From contig NZ_CP037422.1 of NCBI RefSeq assembly GCF_007748175.1, positions 1,652,528-1,716,527 of the forward strand: a stretch of 64,000 nucleotides of DNA, given 5' to 3'. A program made the position numbers and the translations under genes. The notes below the pieces were generated by a model. The model was not told where the DNA came from and searched no databases. It worked only from the letters and a program-made list of their open reading frames with translations. The stretch comes from Gimesia aquarii (lineage in GTDB: Bacteria > Planctomycetota > Planctomycetia > Planctomycetales > Planctomycetaceae). Positions 1-9,121 of the stretch are shown in pieces; the stretch's first letter is position 1; every line of letters begins with the position of its first letter.

Positions 1-1171
1 TGGCATCCTCGCGTTTCTCATTAGCTTTTTTGTCATAGCCAACCGATCCATCGGGTTTGATCGGGTTAAACTCATCCATCAATTTTTTGTTATCTACCGG
101 TAATAAGGTTTCGAGTTCACCAGACAAGACAAGTTGAGCAGCAGCACCATACGATAGCATATTGAGTCGATACTCTTCTTCCGAGAGCTGAGATTTGATA
201 GTCTTCATAAATTTAATATTTTTCAGGACACTTTTGTAATTTTTTTCCGTTAAGCCCTCAACATAAATAGCTTTCAGTTTATGTTCCTTTATCAAAGCTC
301 TAAGAATCTTCTTCTGCTGTTTCTGAATTTCTTCAATATTGTTGAGATAATTGATGTATTTTTCGTCAATCTGCTCATCAGTAAGTTTGTCTGATTGGTC
401 CTTCAGGTCAGCAGTATACACCTCTTGTGAGATATAGTGAAAATTCATGATGTGGATAATTGACTTGGCATTTCTCCTATTAATAGCCTCCTTATACTTT
501 GGGACCGCAAACTGTTCATACCTGCGAACGTTGGCCAGTCGTTTTAAATTATCAGACAAATCATGATCACTATTCAATATGATTACTGCAGTAAGACTAT
601 CAGAATTAAGCAAGTTCTTAACTATAGCATCCTCACGCGCCTCATTAGCTTTCTTATCAGAGATGACCTTTCCATCAGGACCGATCAGGTTAGTGGCTTC
701 CAATGCCTTTGAATCGTCTGCCGGCCGTATTGCTTCGAGTTCACCAGACACCACAAGCTGGCCAGCTGCCCCAAGTTTAAGAAGATCGATTTTATTTTGT
801 GCTACTGCAAAATAATCTTCAGGATTTTTGTTTTTCTCATACGCTTTAAGTTTTTCGATAAACATCATCGTTTCTTTATAATTTTTCTCGGTCAGCTTTT
901 GAACGTATATCTCCTTGAGATTGTGTTTCTTGATCAGCATTCTAAACACTATCTTTTGTTGATCTTGAACCGCTTCGACTTCTTTAAGGAACTTCATGTA
1001 TTCCTTAACTCTCTCCCTGACTGGGAGTTGATAATTAGAATGGCTACCCAGATCGGATGAGAAGTCTTCCATTTTGACATAGGGTAAGTCTAGAAATTGC
1101 ATTACTGCTTGGGGCTCAGCATACGCAAAAGTAGGAAACATCAACAGTATCAGTGTAATTAATCGATTCAC
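1..1171 (-). CDS. secreted repeat protein of unknown function (partial, runs off left edge)
   Basis: An open minus-strand frame runs from a GTG at 1171 to the window edge, giving 390 residues without a stop. Residues 1-18 (MNRLITLILLMFPTFAYA) form a good Sec signal peptide. The mature part holds two copies of a charged, helical module about 210 residues apart. Copy 1 has LTEKNYK at 93-99, VSGELE at 141-146 and GPDGKV at 164-169. Copy 2 has LTEKNYK at 307-313, LSGELE at 349-354 and KPDGSV at 371-376. Between them lies ILNSDHDLSDN (198-208), a His/Asp-rich stretch that could bind metal (inference). GGGAGCG precedes the start. The GTG overlaps the TGA of the upstream small ORF (GTGA), so translation may be coupled. 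I do not recognise the family. The C-terminus is outside the window. Confidence 0.8.
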   Translation of the reverse strand, partial: MNRLITLILLMFPTFAYAEPQAVMQFLDLPYVKMEDFSSDLGSHSNYQLPVRERVKEYMKFLKEVEAVQDQQKIVFRMLIKKHNLKEIYVQKLTEKNYKETMMFIEKLKAYEKNKNPEDYFAVAQNKIDLLKLGAAGQLVVSGELEAIRPADDSKALEATNLIGPDGKVISDKKANEAREDAIVKNLLNSDSLTAVIILNSDHDLSDNLKRLANVRRYEQFAVPKYKEAINRRNAKSIIHIMNFHYISQEVYTADLKDQSDKLTDEQIDEKYINYLNNIEEIQKQQKKILRALIKEHKLKAIYVEGLTEKNYKSVLKNIKFMKTIKSQLSEEEYRLNMLSYGAAAQLVLSGELETLLPVDNKKLMDEFNPIKPDGSVGYDKKANEKREDA

Positions 1172-1419
1172 TGAATCGCTCCCAAAAGTCGCAGTTGTAG
1201 AAAGTCTAAATTTTCGATTATTCGCAGTTCAAATTGTATTTGATTCAATTTGCATCTGTGTTCTACCGCTTTGAGATAGTTGACAACTCTGCTAATAAAT
1301 TTGATTCTAAACGTTTCGCCGATTCCACATTCTGAAGTTGAGTGACCAGTCTCGGCCCTGAAGGTTAGTATGCAACTCAGATTAATAGATTTTGTTTTGG
1401 TTAATTGTTTCATAGACAC
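1168..1419 (-). CDS. small hypothetical protein coupled to the downstream repeat protein
   Basis: This 83-residue ORF begins at a GTG (GTG TCT ATG; the ATG two codons later is an alternative start) and ends in a TGA that overlaps the GTG start of the secreted repeat protein. It has no signal peptide or recognised motif. The C-terminal half is rich in Leu, Ile and Glu and probably helical; the N-terminal half contains two cysteines. An AAGTGA-like sequence precedes the start. The overlap is the main argument that it is translated. It could instead be a leader ORF or a chance frame. Confidence 0.4.
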   Translation of the reverse strand: MSMKQLTKTKSINLSCILTFRAETGHSTSECGIGETFRIKFISRVVNYLKAVEHRCKLNQIQFELRIIENLDFLQLRLLGAIQ

Positions 1420-1559
1420 TCACTTCAATCAGCTTTATCAGTAATTCTACAGTTCAATTCTCTGCGGTTCTGGTGTGATGAAAGAAATTCTATCAGGCCC
1501 TTTTCAGAAACACCACTTTACTCTTGATTCAGAAGCACAACTTTATGTACTCTTAGCGA

Positions 1560-1874
1560 ATGAAATATTTACTACTACTCATCATCTTCGTCGTTGGCTG
1601 CTCTGAGACAACTGATCCAGGAACAGCTTCAAATGCCACTTCCGAAAATCTTGGCGAACGAAATATTCCCGTTCCTGAAGACGATAAAATCGCCGCTGCC
1701 GCATTAGCTACCATCAAAACAAAGCTGAAATGCGAAAGATGTGGCATTAAACGAGACGAAGAAGACAAAACCGGGTTTCGATATTATGTCGACTGTGATG
1801 GCATCAAGTATGTAGTTACTTACGATCCCGAAAAAGACGAAGTCTTGAGTTCGGAACTAATTTCAGCGAAGTAG
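1560..1874 (+). CDS. small putative lipoprotein
   Basis: The 104-residue product starts MKYLLLLIIFVVGCSE, a lipoprotein signal with a lipobox ending at Cys14, so it is probably lipid-anchored after export. The mature chain is acidic and contains a CERCG pair followed by a stretch with alternating aromatic and charged residues (RYYVDCDG, KYVVTYDPEKDE) that suggests a small beta domain. The cysteines in CERCG and VDCDG could form disulfides or bind metal (inference). I do not recognise the family. It stands alone between the divergent small-ORF/repeat-protein pair and the isomerase gene. Confidence 0.65.
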   Translation: MKYLLLLIIFVVGCSETTDPGTASNATSENLGERNIPVPEDDKIAAAALATIKTKLKCERCGIKRDEEDKTGFRYYVDCDGIKYVVTYDPEKDEVLSSELISAK

Positions 1875-2142
1875 ATGTCGTTTTGATCGTTTCATGCTGC
1901 GCAATAGATATAGATTGACGTTCTCGTCTCTCAATCTACCGTAACTCCCTCAGCGCACCGCATGTTCTGGCACAGTGATTACTAACAGCAGCATTTTCAT
2001 TCAAGATTCTTTCCACCAAACCCGATCGGCTGATAATCGTTGCGAACAAGCAAGCTGAATCATTCACTAGAGATCGAATCACTTCGCCATTCTCATCAGC
2101 TCTTTGATGAATCGATCATCATGCATTTAAGGATCAACGGAT

Positions 2143-3087
2143 ATGTCTATCAGCCGTCGAGAATTTCTCAGCAGTTCCGCAGCCGCCGCAACAGTCTTGG
2201 GTGCGACCTCATCTGGTACCGCGGGAGAAAAAGAACCAGTTCAAGCGCAACCACGTCGGGCCAGGATTGGGATCTCTACGTATTCGTATTGGCGCTACAA
2301 TGCGCGTACCAAGCTGTCGATTGAAAAATGTATCGATCTGGCGGCGGAATCCGGTTTTGATGGCGTGGAAGTGTTGCACGTGCAGATGAAAGGCGAATCG
2401 AATAAGAAACTGCAAAACATCAAGCGCCGTGCGTTTCTACACGGGATTGATTTGTGTGGATTTTCAACTCACCAGGGCTTTGTATCTCCCGACAAAGCGA
2501 GACGCCAGAAAAATGTAGAGAAGACCTTACATCAGATTGAATTGGCTTATCAAATGGGGATTCCCACGATGCGCGTCAATACAGGCGGGTGGGGGACCTC
2601 TGCCAATTTTGATGAGTTGATGCGTAATCGTGGCATCGAACCCCGATTGAAAGGGTACACCGATGAAGACGCCTATGGCTGGGTGATTGGCAGTCTGGAA
2701 CAATGTTTGAAAAAAGCAGAAGAGTGCGGCGTTCTACTCGGGCTGGAAAACCACTGGGGAATGGCACGCACACCTGAAGGGTTAATGCACATTGTAAATG
2801 CCATCGATTCCCCCTGGCTGCAAGTCACCATGGACACCGGCAACTTTCTGGAAGACCCGTACGAAAAACTGGAACAAATTGCCCCGAAGACCGTTTACGT
2901 ACAAGCCAAAACCTACTACGGCGGCGGGAAATGGTATACGTTGAATCTGGATTACAGTCGCATCGCCCAAATATTGAAAAAACAGAATTACCAAGGCTAC
3001 ATCACGCTGGAATTCGAAGGCAAAGAAGATTACGAAACTGCGATTCCCAAATCACTGGCGATGCTCCGCAACGCCTTTGATGGTTGA
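2143..3087 (+). CDS. Tat-exported sugar phosphate isomerase/epimerase-like protein
   Basis: The protein has 314 residues. The N-terminus has a twin-arginine motif (SRREFL, residues 4-9) followed by an Ala/Ser-rich hydrophobic stretch, indicating Tat export. The rest fits the xylose-isomerase-like TIM barrel (AP endonuclease 2 superfamily): GISTYSYW at 43-50, GFDGVEVLH at 71-79, GLENHWG at 200-206, VTMDTGNF at 228-235 and a terminal YITLEFEG at 286-293. Glu202, Asp231 and Glu290 sit where this superfamily places metal ligands. Planctomycetes encode many such exported isomerases, probably for periplasmic carbohydrate processing. The substrate cannot be predicted. The start is fixed by the Tat signal. 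Confidence 0.85.
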   Translation: MSISRREFLSSSAAAATVLGATSSGTAGEKEPVQAQPRRARIGISTYSYWRYNARTKLSIEKCIDLAAESGFDGVEVLHVQMKGESNKKLQNIKRRAFLHGIDLCGFSTHQGFVSPDKARRQKNVEKTLHQIELAYQMGIPTMRVNTGGWGTSANFDELMRNRGIEPRLKGYTDEDAYGWVIGSLEQCLKKAEECGVLLGLENHWGMARTPEGLMHIVNAIDSPWLQVTMDTGNFLEDPYEKLEQIAPKTVYVQAKTYYGGGKWYTLNLDYSRIAQILKKQNYQGYITLEFEGKEDYETAIPKSLAMLRNAFDG

Positions 3088-3157
3088 AATTGGAAAATGA
3101 ATAAAAGGAACAAGCTCTATTACACTTCTCTAAAGATTTTGTATTTTGAGCACCAGT

Positions 3158-3823
3158 TTAGTTGAGTTCAATAATTTGATTTGACGTCCCTGCTATTGAG
3201 TTCAAATTCTGGTTTAGAGACTTCTGGTCTGCAATTTCCATTAACTTAAAGTGAGAAGTATCAACACGCCGTAGTATGTCCCAATTAAAAATTCCGAACC
3301 AAATTAAGAAAAGTATTCCACTAACACCACTTGTTGGATCCAATATGTTGAGTGGTTCATTTAACAAACGATAAAGACCAGTTGCATATCCACCTAGTAA
3401 GCCAATTTGAATATACACAATCAGATAAAGACGGAGTGATGAGCCACAGTTTTGTGAAATCAGCCAAAGGTAAGATAGAATCACACTCAAAATGTAGAAA
3501 TGCATAGGTCCGACAAATGCCTCATACCAGACATGTGTCGTGTAGTCGAGTTCTTCAACAATGAGTGTTTTGAACGCGACTGCTGTCACGTTTGTTGCTA
3601 GAAAACAAAGACTGTAATACATCACAAACCAGAGCTTTGACTTTCTGGCAGATGTTTTGAATTCTTCGCAACGGATAAGGCTCAAGAAGATTGGAATCGA
3701 GATTGCCGTCATCAATGGCATGAAGACATAAGGCTCAAAAAAATAGGTTGATCGCACGAAGACAAGCAATGGGCCAAGAGCCTCTCCAAAAGTGTTTGTG
3801 AAAGTGGTTTCTTGTAAATCCAT
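3158..3823 (-). CDS. multi-pass membrane protein of unknown function
   Basis: The 221-residue product has about six hydrophobic segments, including YVFMPLMTAISIPIFLSLI, LWFVMYYSLCFLATNV, FYILSVILSYLWLI, LYLIVYIQIGLLGGY and GILFLIWFGIFNW, and a polar C-terminal tail. No enzyme or transporter signature is visible. The start ATG at 3823 lies 38 bp from a perfect TetR-type palindrome (3862-3875) and about 380 bp from a TetR C-terminal remnant. The gene may therefore once have belonged to a TetR-controlled cassette (inference). Confidence 0.7.
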   Translation of the reverse strand: MDLQETTFTNTFGEALGPLLVFVRSTYFFEPYVFMPLMTAISIPIFLSLIRCEEFKTSARKSKLWFVMYYSLCFLATNVTAVAFKTLIVEELDYTTHVWYEAFVGPMHFYILSVILSYLWLISQNCGSSLRLYLIVYIQIGLLGGYATGLYRLLNEPLNILDPTSGVSGILFLIWFGIFNWDILRRVDTSHFKLMEIADQKSLNQNLNSIAGTSNQIIELN

Positions 3824-3861
3824 GCCATTTTACCCGGTAAAATTAAGGTTCAACCAAACAG

Positions 3862-3875
3862 ACGGACCAGTCCGT
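3862..3875. promoter_or_regulatory. TetR-type operator palindrome
   Basis: ACGGAC-CA-GTCCGT is a perfect inverted repeat with 6-bp arms and a 2-bp spacer. Its form matches operators of many TetR-family regulators. It lies just upstream of the membrane protein start at 3823, where a bound repressor could block the promoter. Confidence 0.5.
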
Positions 3876-4205
3876 GCCGCTTTATGTGATATCGTTCCAG
3901 AAATCAGAATTTTGAAATCTCTGTCTCAAAAAATTGAGATAACTTTTTTTACTCTGTGTGTAGACTTTTTTTGAGAAACTCAAGAAGTAAATCACTGAGA
4001 TGTCGAAGTCAGCTGAGATGAAAATCGAAAGATAAACAAGCAAGTTCTGTAATGACGTGACTGTATATTGGAGATACTTTGTTACCAGAATACCCCAAAA
4101 TAGGGAATAGCAAAATTCATTCGTCTTCTCCATCCCCATTCAGAAAACTCCCTAATTTGAACAGGGTGCAAGACCGTTCAAATAGAGGTAGATAGCAGAC
4201 TTGAC

Positions 4206-4493
4206 TCAAGCAACGGGATTCCATGTTCTGCCCTCGACAAAGCCATTTATAACGCTGCCGAACAACAGATCGGTAAATGTATATGTCGCCTTACCGACGT
4301 CAACATCACGAATTTCACTCCAATTAATGGCAGCCCGCAGGAAATTATCCATGCATTTGCGTTGTTCTTGACGGTATATGAGGTGCGATGGGAAAACGGA
4401 GTCTCGAAACTCGGCTCGTTCCTGGATCATGATTTCCATCGCTTCAGGGTTGAGTTCATAGAACTTGGCATAAGCGATGGCAATGGCTCGCAA
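4206..4493 (-). pseudogene. TetR-family regulator remnant (C-terminal domain only)
   Basis: The 95 residues resemble the ligand-binding C-terminal half of TetR regulators: AIAYAKFYELNPEAMEIMIQ, a run around FLRAAINWSEIRDVDV, and YTFTDLLFGSVINGFVEG. No helix-turn-helix precedes it. The frame is closed by a TGA about 20 codons upstream of the TTG start, and the neighbouring frame upstream (about 4500-4610) encodes something unlike a TetR HTH. The simplest reading is a decayed regulator that lost its DNA-binding domain. It could also be a short translated fragment. The TetR-like palindrome at 3862-3875 fits this history. Confidence 0.5.
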
Positions 4494-5218
4494 GATGGAG
4501 AGTGCACTTAACTGATATCTTTGGATTGAGCCCTTCGTTTTTCAGCCCACTATGTCTCAGCAACTTGTTCAACGAGTTCATGATTTTCACTTCGTCGGCA
4601 GAAGGCATATCGAGTAGAATAGAGGTTAGAATTGGCTTGCTACTTCAATCTTCATGACCTCGTGCGTCATGCAAGTAATCAAATTTAGATAGTATTGAAA
4701 CTCGTTTGGACAAGGTTCTGGCATGAGCGTGTCATGATGGAGAAGGGCGGTAAGCTGATGAGTTTCAGATTTGCGCAACATTGTCTGAGATGTGGTTTAA
4801 TCGGAACGAAAATTTGCATGAATTGTACTCAGAGCGATTCGAAACGTAGTGCTCATGTTGCACTCGTTTTCGTGACATATTTCGTTAACCCTACAATACC
4901 AGTGTTTTTCATAGTGCTGAAAACCTCACGCGTTTTCCTGTTCATCTACAAAATAAAATTCGCTCGCGCGCGCGACGCACAAGTGGGAACTCTCGCGAAG
5001 GGCTCGGCGGTGTCAAGTTGAAAATGAGTACTGAAAATGGGGAATGTATCTTGAGATTTTCATTCAGGTGATCAAACTGAGCTATGCTCAAAGCAGCCTC
5101 TGTTTATGATGTGTTTGATGCATGACGACTATCCGGATAATTCATTAGACATCTTGACTCCTGGCCAATATAGTTCACTAAGAATCAAATTCTAAGGACC
5201 TTTCGAGGAGCAAAGAGA
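4494..5218. other. intergenic, possible gene remnants
   Basis: No convincing intact gene. On the minus strand a short frame from about 4609 (MPSADEVKIMNSLNKLLRHS) looks coding-like but is under 60 codons and matches nothing I recognise; with the TetR remnant it suggests decayed DNA. A short CG-alternating run (cgctcgcgcgcgcgacg) lies near 4962-4978. The last 60 bp hold the catalase leader, with a TTGACT near 5154 as a weak -35 candidate. Confidence 0.5.
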
Positions 5219-6655
5219 ATGAATAATAAGCCAAAACTGACCACAACAGGCGGCGCGCCGATCGCCGATAATCAAAATTCAATCACAGCAGGCCCCCGTG
5301 GTCCGGTTCTGTTACAGGATTACCAGTTGATCGAAAAACTGGCTCATCAAAATCGCGAGCGGATCGCGGAACGGGTTGTGCATGCCAAAGGCTGGGGCGC
5401 GTTTGGGACATTGACCATCGAACATGACATCAGCAAGTATACCAAAGCGAAAGTGCTGCAGCCGGGAGCTCAAACCGAAATGATCGCGCGCTTCTCGACA
5501 GTGGCTGGCGAAGCAGGTGCCGCCGACGCAGAGCGGGATGTGCGTGGATTCGCCTTGAAGTTCTATACGGAAGAAGGAAACTGGGACCTGGTCGGCAATA
5601 ACACCCCGGTCTTCTTTGTGCGAGACGCTTATAAGTTTCCCGATTTTATCCATACACAGAAGCGGCACCCGCGCACTAATTTACGTTCCCCCACCGCAAT
5701 GTGGGATTTCTGGTCGCTCTCACCAGAATCATTGCATCAGGTCACGATCCTGTTTTCAGATCGTGGGTTGCCGATCAGTGTGCGTCATATCAATGGTTAT
5801 GGGAGCCACACTTTTAGTTTGATCAACGATCAGAACGAGCGGTTCTGGGTCAAATTTCATTTCAAAACAGAGCAGGGGCATAAACACTGGACGAACGAAG
5901 AAGCCGAGCAGGTTGTCGGCAAGACGCGTGAAAGTACTCAGGAAGACTTATTCTATGCCATCGAAAAAGGTGACTTTCCTAAATGGAAGTTTCAGGTACA
6001 GATCATGCCGGAAACCGATGCCGACCTGACGCCTTATAATCCGTTCGACCTGACCAAAGTCTGGCCGCACAGTGATTATCCCTGTATCGATGTCGGTACC
6101 ATGGAATTGAATCGCAATCCGGATAATTACTTCGCGGAGATCGAACAGGCCTCGTTTTCTCCGTCCAATATCGTGCCGGGCATCGGATTTTCTCCTGATA
6201 AAATGTTGCAAGCCCGCATCTTCTCCTACGCGGACGCACACCGTCATCGTTTGGGCACGCATTATGAATCGCTACCGGTCAACGCACCGAAGTGCCCCGT
6301 GCACCACTATCATAAAGACGGTGCGATGTGCTTTAAGTCGAACGGTACGAATTCGGATGCGTACTACGAACCAAACTCCTTCAACGGACCTGTAGAGCAA
6401 CCCGATGTAGCAGAGCCCCCACTCAAAATCTCAGGTGATGCCGACCGCTATGATCATCGTGAAGGCAACGACGATTATGCACAACCACGTGCTTTGTTCA
6501 ACCTGTTTGACGACGGGCAGAAAGCTCGCTTGTTCTCGAACATCGCCGCAGCCATGCAGGGTGTTCCCGATGAGATTGTGGAACGACAGCTCAAGCATTT
6601 CGAACTGGTTGATCCTGCTTATGCAGCCGGTGTGCGAGAGGCTCTGAAAGGTTGA
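5219..6655 (+). CDS. katA: monofunctional heme catalase
   Basis: The enzyme decomposes hydrogen peroxide to water and oxygen using heme. The 478-residue length fits small-subunit (clade 3) catalases. All key residues are present: catalytic His55 in [13 protein letters not shown], distal Asn127 in [13 protein letters not shown], and heme-ligating Tyr337 in [27 protein letters not shown] (91-103) is the usual heme-pocket stretch. There is no signal peptide, so it is probably cytoplasmic. A strong GAGGAG lies 9 nt before the ATG. A bidirectional terminator follows. It appears to be a single-gene unit; no OxyR or PerR gene is adjacent. Confidence 0.96.
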   Translation: MNNKPKLTTTGGAPIADNQNSITAGPRGPVLLQDYQLIEKLAHQNRERIAERVVHAKGWGAFGTLTIEHDISKYTKAKVLQPGAQTEMIARFSTVAGEAGAADAERDVRGFALKFYTEEGNWDLVGNNTPVFFVRDAYKFPDFIHTQKRHPRTNLRSPTAMWDFWSLSPESLHQVTILFSDRGLPISVRHINGYGSHTFSLINDQNERFWVKFHFKTEQGHKHWTNEEAEQVVGKTRESTQEDLFYAIEKGDFPKWKFQVQIMPETDADLTPYNPFDLTKVWPHSDYPCIDVGTMELNRNPDNYFAEIEQASFSPSNIVPGIGFSPDKMLQARIFSYADAHRHRLGTHYESLPVNAPKCPVHHYHKDGAMCFKSNGTNSDAYYEPNSFNGPVEQPDVAEPPLKISGDADRYDHREGNDDYAQPRALFNLFDDGQKARLFSNIAAAMQGVPDEIVERQLKHFELVDPAYAAGVREALKG

Positions 6656-6676
6656 TAAGATCGAATGAAAATTAAG

Positions 6677-6714
6677 AACCACTCTCCGCATAAATGGAGA
6701 GTGGTTGGTTTATT
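6677..6714. terminator. bidirectional terminator between catalase and the 783-aa gene
   Basis: AACCACTCTCC-(8 nt)-GGAGAGTGGTT is a perfect 11-bp stem (6677-6687 with 6696-6706) followed by a T-rich tail. It sits between the two convergent stop codons. Confidence 0.85.
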
Positions 6715-6732
6715 TTTACTATTGAGGAAATA

Positions 6733-9084
6733 TCATCTACTACCTTCTGGTCCGAATAGCCAATGACGACCATTAGTCCATCCCAGAAAACGTCGTGCAT
6801 TCCGATCACTTTCGATCGACTTTTCACTTGCCGCAAGTTGAAGCCCTAGCAATGCAGGATGAAACTGAGACTGAAACACACTAGGTTGCTGACTGAGATA
6901 ATCTTGAGCCCAATCCAAAAAAAACAGAAGGTCATTTTCTGAAACTAACGAAAGGTAAAAAACCATCTGTCTCCAAGCATAAGCCGTGTTTTTAAAAGTA
7001 ATCAACGACGCATGCCATGAAGGTGATTTCTGCTGCAGCCGTGTAGAGATCCAAGTAAAACAACCACGCGCCATTGATAAGAGCCGGTCTTTTAGTTCAT
7101 TCATCAAGTTTAGATTTTGGAACAATACCGCTAAATTCTGAGTAGTCAATATTTGCTGTTGTTCAATAATCATTCCATTCACAGCAACATTCCAACCGCC
7201 ATATTCAACGCCTGCCCTTATTTCACAGAGTTTGGCAAAAGAGATCTTCGGAGTTCTTCCAAACCGTTTATAATCTGATTCCTGTCTTTCAAAAATTTTG
7301 CTGACTGACTTAAAATCGATTCCATAATAGAGTTCATAAAGTGTACCCGAAAGCATTTCTGCGGACTGTTTTGCTGCTTTGTTAAATTGATTGGAAAAAT
7401 CGCCCATAAAGATATCTGCTGCAATTTCATTAACTAGCGGCAGATTCAATTGAGATACTTTTGCCAGCGCTTTCAGTTCCTGCAGTAACTTATTAGGAAT
7501 GATTACATGCGGGAACGATAGCAAAGTCAGAGCACTCACTTCACGCAGGGTCTGTGTTGCAAGTTCCTGCGATGGTAAATTGTCATGGCGAAATTGATCG
7601 ACAACAGATACCCAAGGAAGTTCCTCGATCTGGACTTGATGTTCTAAATTCAAAAGTAACAGTGATCGGCGCCGACGAAAGGCTCTATAAATAGATGCAT
7701 ACAATTGCTGTAACTGAGGATCGGTAATCCCAGCAGCACGTAGATCAGACGTAATCTGCGGCAATACTTGGGCGAGAGTTTCACCAGATTTAATCACTCC
7801 GTTTCGTACCAAAATTTCAATTGATTCGACACAACAACGTTCAATTTTACGTAATAAAAATACCGGAATCATTGTAGAAACAGGAGGTCCAAACTGTTGG
7901 GACTCCTGTTCGTTGATCAAATCAGTCACCGGAAAAAGATCTTCGATACCACTTTTAAGTGGATATTTTTCAAGTCGAGATATCACAACTCTGGATAGCT
8001 CAAAATAGTTGGCGCCATTGGCTTGACTAACTTGTCTTTCTCGAGCTTCTTGGCAGATAGAAGAATCTGGTGTTCCTCTTCGACTAATATATCGTGCCAA
8101 TAGTAAACGAATTCGCTTCACTGCTCGTTCATCAATTAGGTTCGAATCATCCAGATATTGTTGTAAATAAAATCTTAACTGTGAAAAGTTCTCTTTTTTT
8201 CGTTCTGGTTTACCACACAATTGATGCACACAACGTTTTTCGACATATTCGTCCAATAGGTTCTGTGCGCGTTCCTCCCACCCAGTTGGAAAAGTCTGGC
8301 AAGGCCATCCTCCCAACAACGCTTGGTCCTCATTCAAAAACGGTGGAACACCTTCCACTGTTTCCAAAAAAAGGCTCACCGTCTTATCGTACAGAGGTGC
8401 CCAGATGGTAATGGCCTCTAGCTGTGCAAGAATTCGAGGATTAGGACGAATTTTATTGAGATTTTCCAGTGTCGACTCAACGTCTTGTAAGTAAACACGA
8501 GAACCAAATCGGCAAGGCTGATCTGTTGGAATTGGATAGAAACGCAGTTTACTGAAGTAGGGACCGATCACCTCAAGCAGTTCTCGAGCTGCTTGCGAGT
8601 GTCCCTGACCAAGCAGCCATGCAACTACAAGTAAAGCCCCCTCTTCCGGAACTTCGACTTCAAACCGTCCTGTAGCAAGAATTTCCTGCAAATGAGATAC
8701 CCCATTGTCAGTCAAAAAAAATTGATTCAAAGTTTGTCTTGGGTTTCCATCGGAGGTGAGTGAGAAATCTGAAAGCAGTTTTAATTCATGTTCACGAATC
8801 TCGCCGCCCGCTAACAGGTTACCAGTTGCGAAGCCTCCCGTAACCACTTCCAGTGTTGCCCATTGAGGAATTCCGGACACGGGGGTCCGTGAACCTACCT
8901 CATTGCCTCCCAGCATAATACCTTCAAAGACCTGCAACCATTTCTCAATTTTTGCCTGGGCACGCTGACGTGTTTTCGCATCTGAATGTTCTTCATATGT
9001 TTTCAGTGCTTTGGTTAATTGACCAATCACGAATCCAGGGTTTATACCGAGATTATTGGATTCCGTTGAGTATTCTTTTTCCAT
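6733..9084 (-). CDS. large protein of unknown family behind a tRNA-like gene
   Basis: I place the start at ATG 9084 (MEKEYSTESNNLGINPGF), giving 783 residues. The frame stays open a further 26 codons, but those codons are the tRNA-like gene read in another sense. The protein has no signal peptide or long membrane segment and is predicted mostly helical. Near the N-terminus is a lysine/alanine-rich helix (TKALKTYEEHSDAKTRQRAQ), then a Gly-rich segment (LEVVTGGFATGNLLAGGEI). The middle is Arg/Lys-rich (RAVKRIRLLLARYISRRG, YRAFRRRRSLLLLNL), which could suit RNA contact (inference). I recognise no catalytic motif. No clear Shine-Dalgarno is visible in the 21-nt gap after the tRNA-like gene. Its intact length and convergent terminator argue for a functional gene. 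Confidence 0.85.
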   Translation of the reverse strand: MEKEYSTESNNLGINPGFVIGQLTKALKTYEEHSDAKTRQRAQAKIEKWLQVFEGIMLGGNEVGSRTPVSGIPQWATLEVVTGGFATGNLLAGGEIREHELKLLSDFSLTSDGNPRQTLNQFFLTDNGVSHLQEILATGRFEVEVPEEGALLVVAWLLGQGHSQAARELLEVIGPYFSKLRFYPIPTDQPCRFGSRVYLQDVESTLENLNKIRPNPRILAQLEAITIWAPLYDKTVSLFLETVEGVPPFLNEDQALLGGWPCQTFPTGWEERAQNLLDEYVEKRCVHQLCGKPERKKENFSQLRFYLQQYLDDSNLIDERAVKRIRLLLARYISRRGTPDSSICQEARERQVSQANGANYFELSRVVISRLEKYPLKSGIEDLFPVTDLINEQESQQFGPPVSTMIPVFLLRKIERCCVESIEILVRNGVIKSGETLAQVLPQITSDLRAAGITDPQLQQLYASIYRAFRRRRSLLLLNLEHQVQIEELPWVSVVDQFRHDNLPSQELATQTLREVSALTLLSFPHVIIPNKLLQELKALAKVSQLNLPLVNEIAADIFMGDFSNQFNKAAKQSAEMLSGTLYELYYGIDFKSVSKIFERQESDYKRFGRTPKISFAKLCEIRAGVEYGGWNVAVNGMIIEQQQILTTQNLAVLFQNLNLMNELKDRLLSMARGCFTWISTRLQQKSPSWHASLITFKNTAYAWRQMVFYLSLVSENDLLFFLDWAQDYLSQQPSVFQSQFHPALLGLQLAASEKSIESDRNARRFLGWTNGRHWLFGPEGSR

Positions 9085-9097
9085 GATAGATTGGCTC

Positions 9098-9121
9098 AAA
9101 AAAAGTCCGGGGGCTGGACTT
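9098..9121 (-). terminator. terminator hairpin overlapping the 3' half of the tRNA-like gene
   Basis: On the minus strand AAGTCC-AGCCCCC-GGACTT forms a 6-bp stem with a 7-nt loop, and the T-run continues for five more bases. Its left arm uses bases of the T-loop/T-stem and its loop and right arm use the T-stem and 3' acceptor strand, so it cannot coexist with the folded tRNA-like structure. It lies just before the start at 9084 and could act as an attenuator. Confidence 0.5.

Noticed and set aside
797-1060. 87-aa plus-strand frame at the left edge
   Set aside because: It is antisense to the long minus-strand repeat-protein frame, which has a signal peptide and internal repeats.
3882-4139. 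85-aa minus-strand frame
   Set aside because: No ribosome-binding site and no family; it covers the promoter side of the membrane protein gene and the TetR-like palindrome is nearby.
4695-5021. 108-aa plus-strand frame
   Set aside because: Composition is not protein-like at the end (Arg/Ala run over a CG-alternating stretch) and no motif is present.
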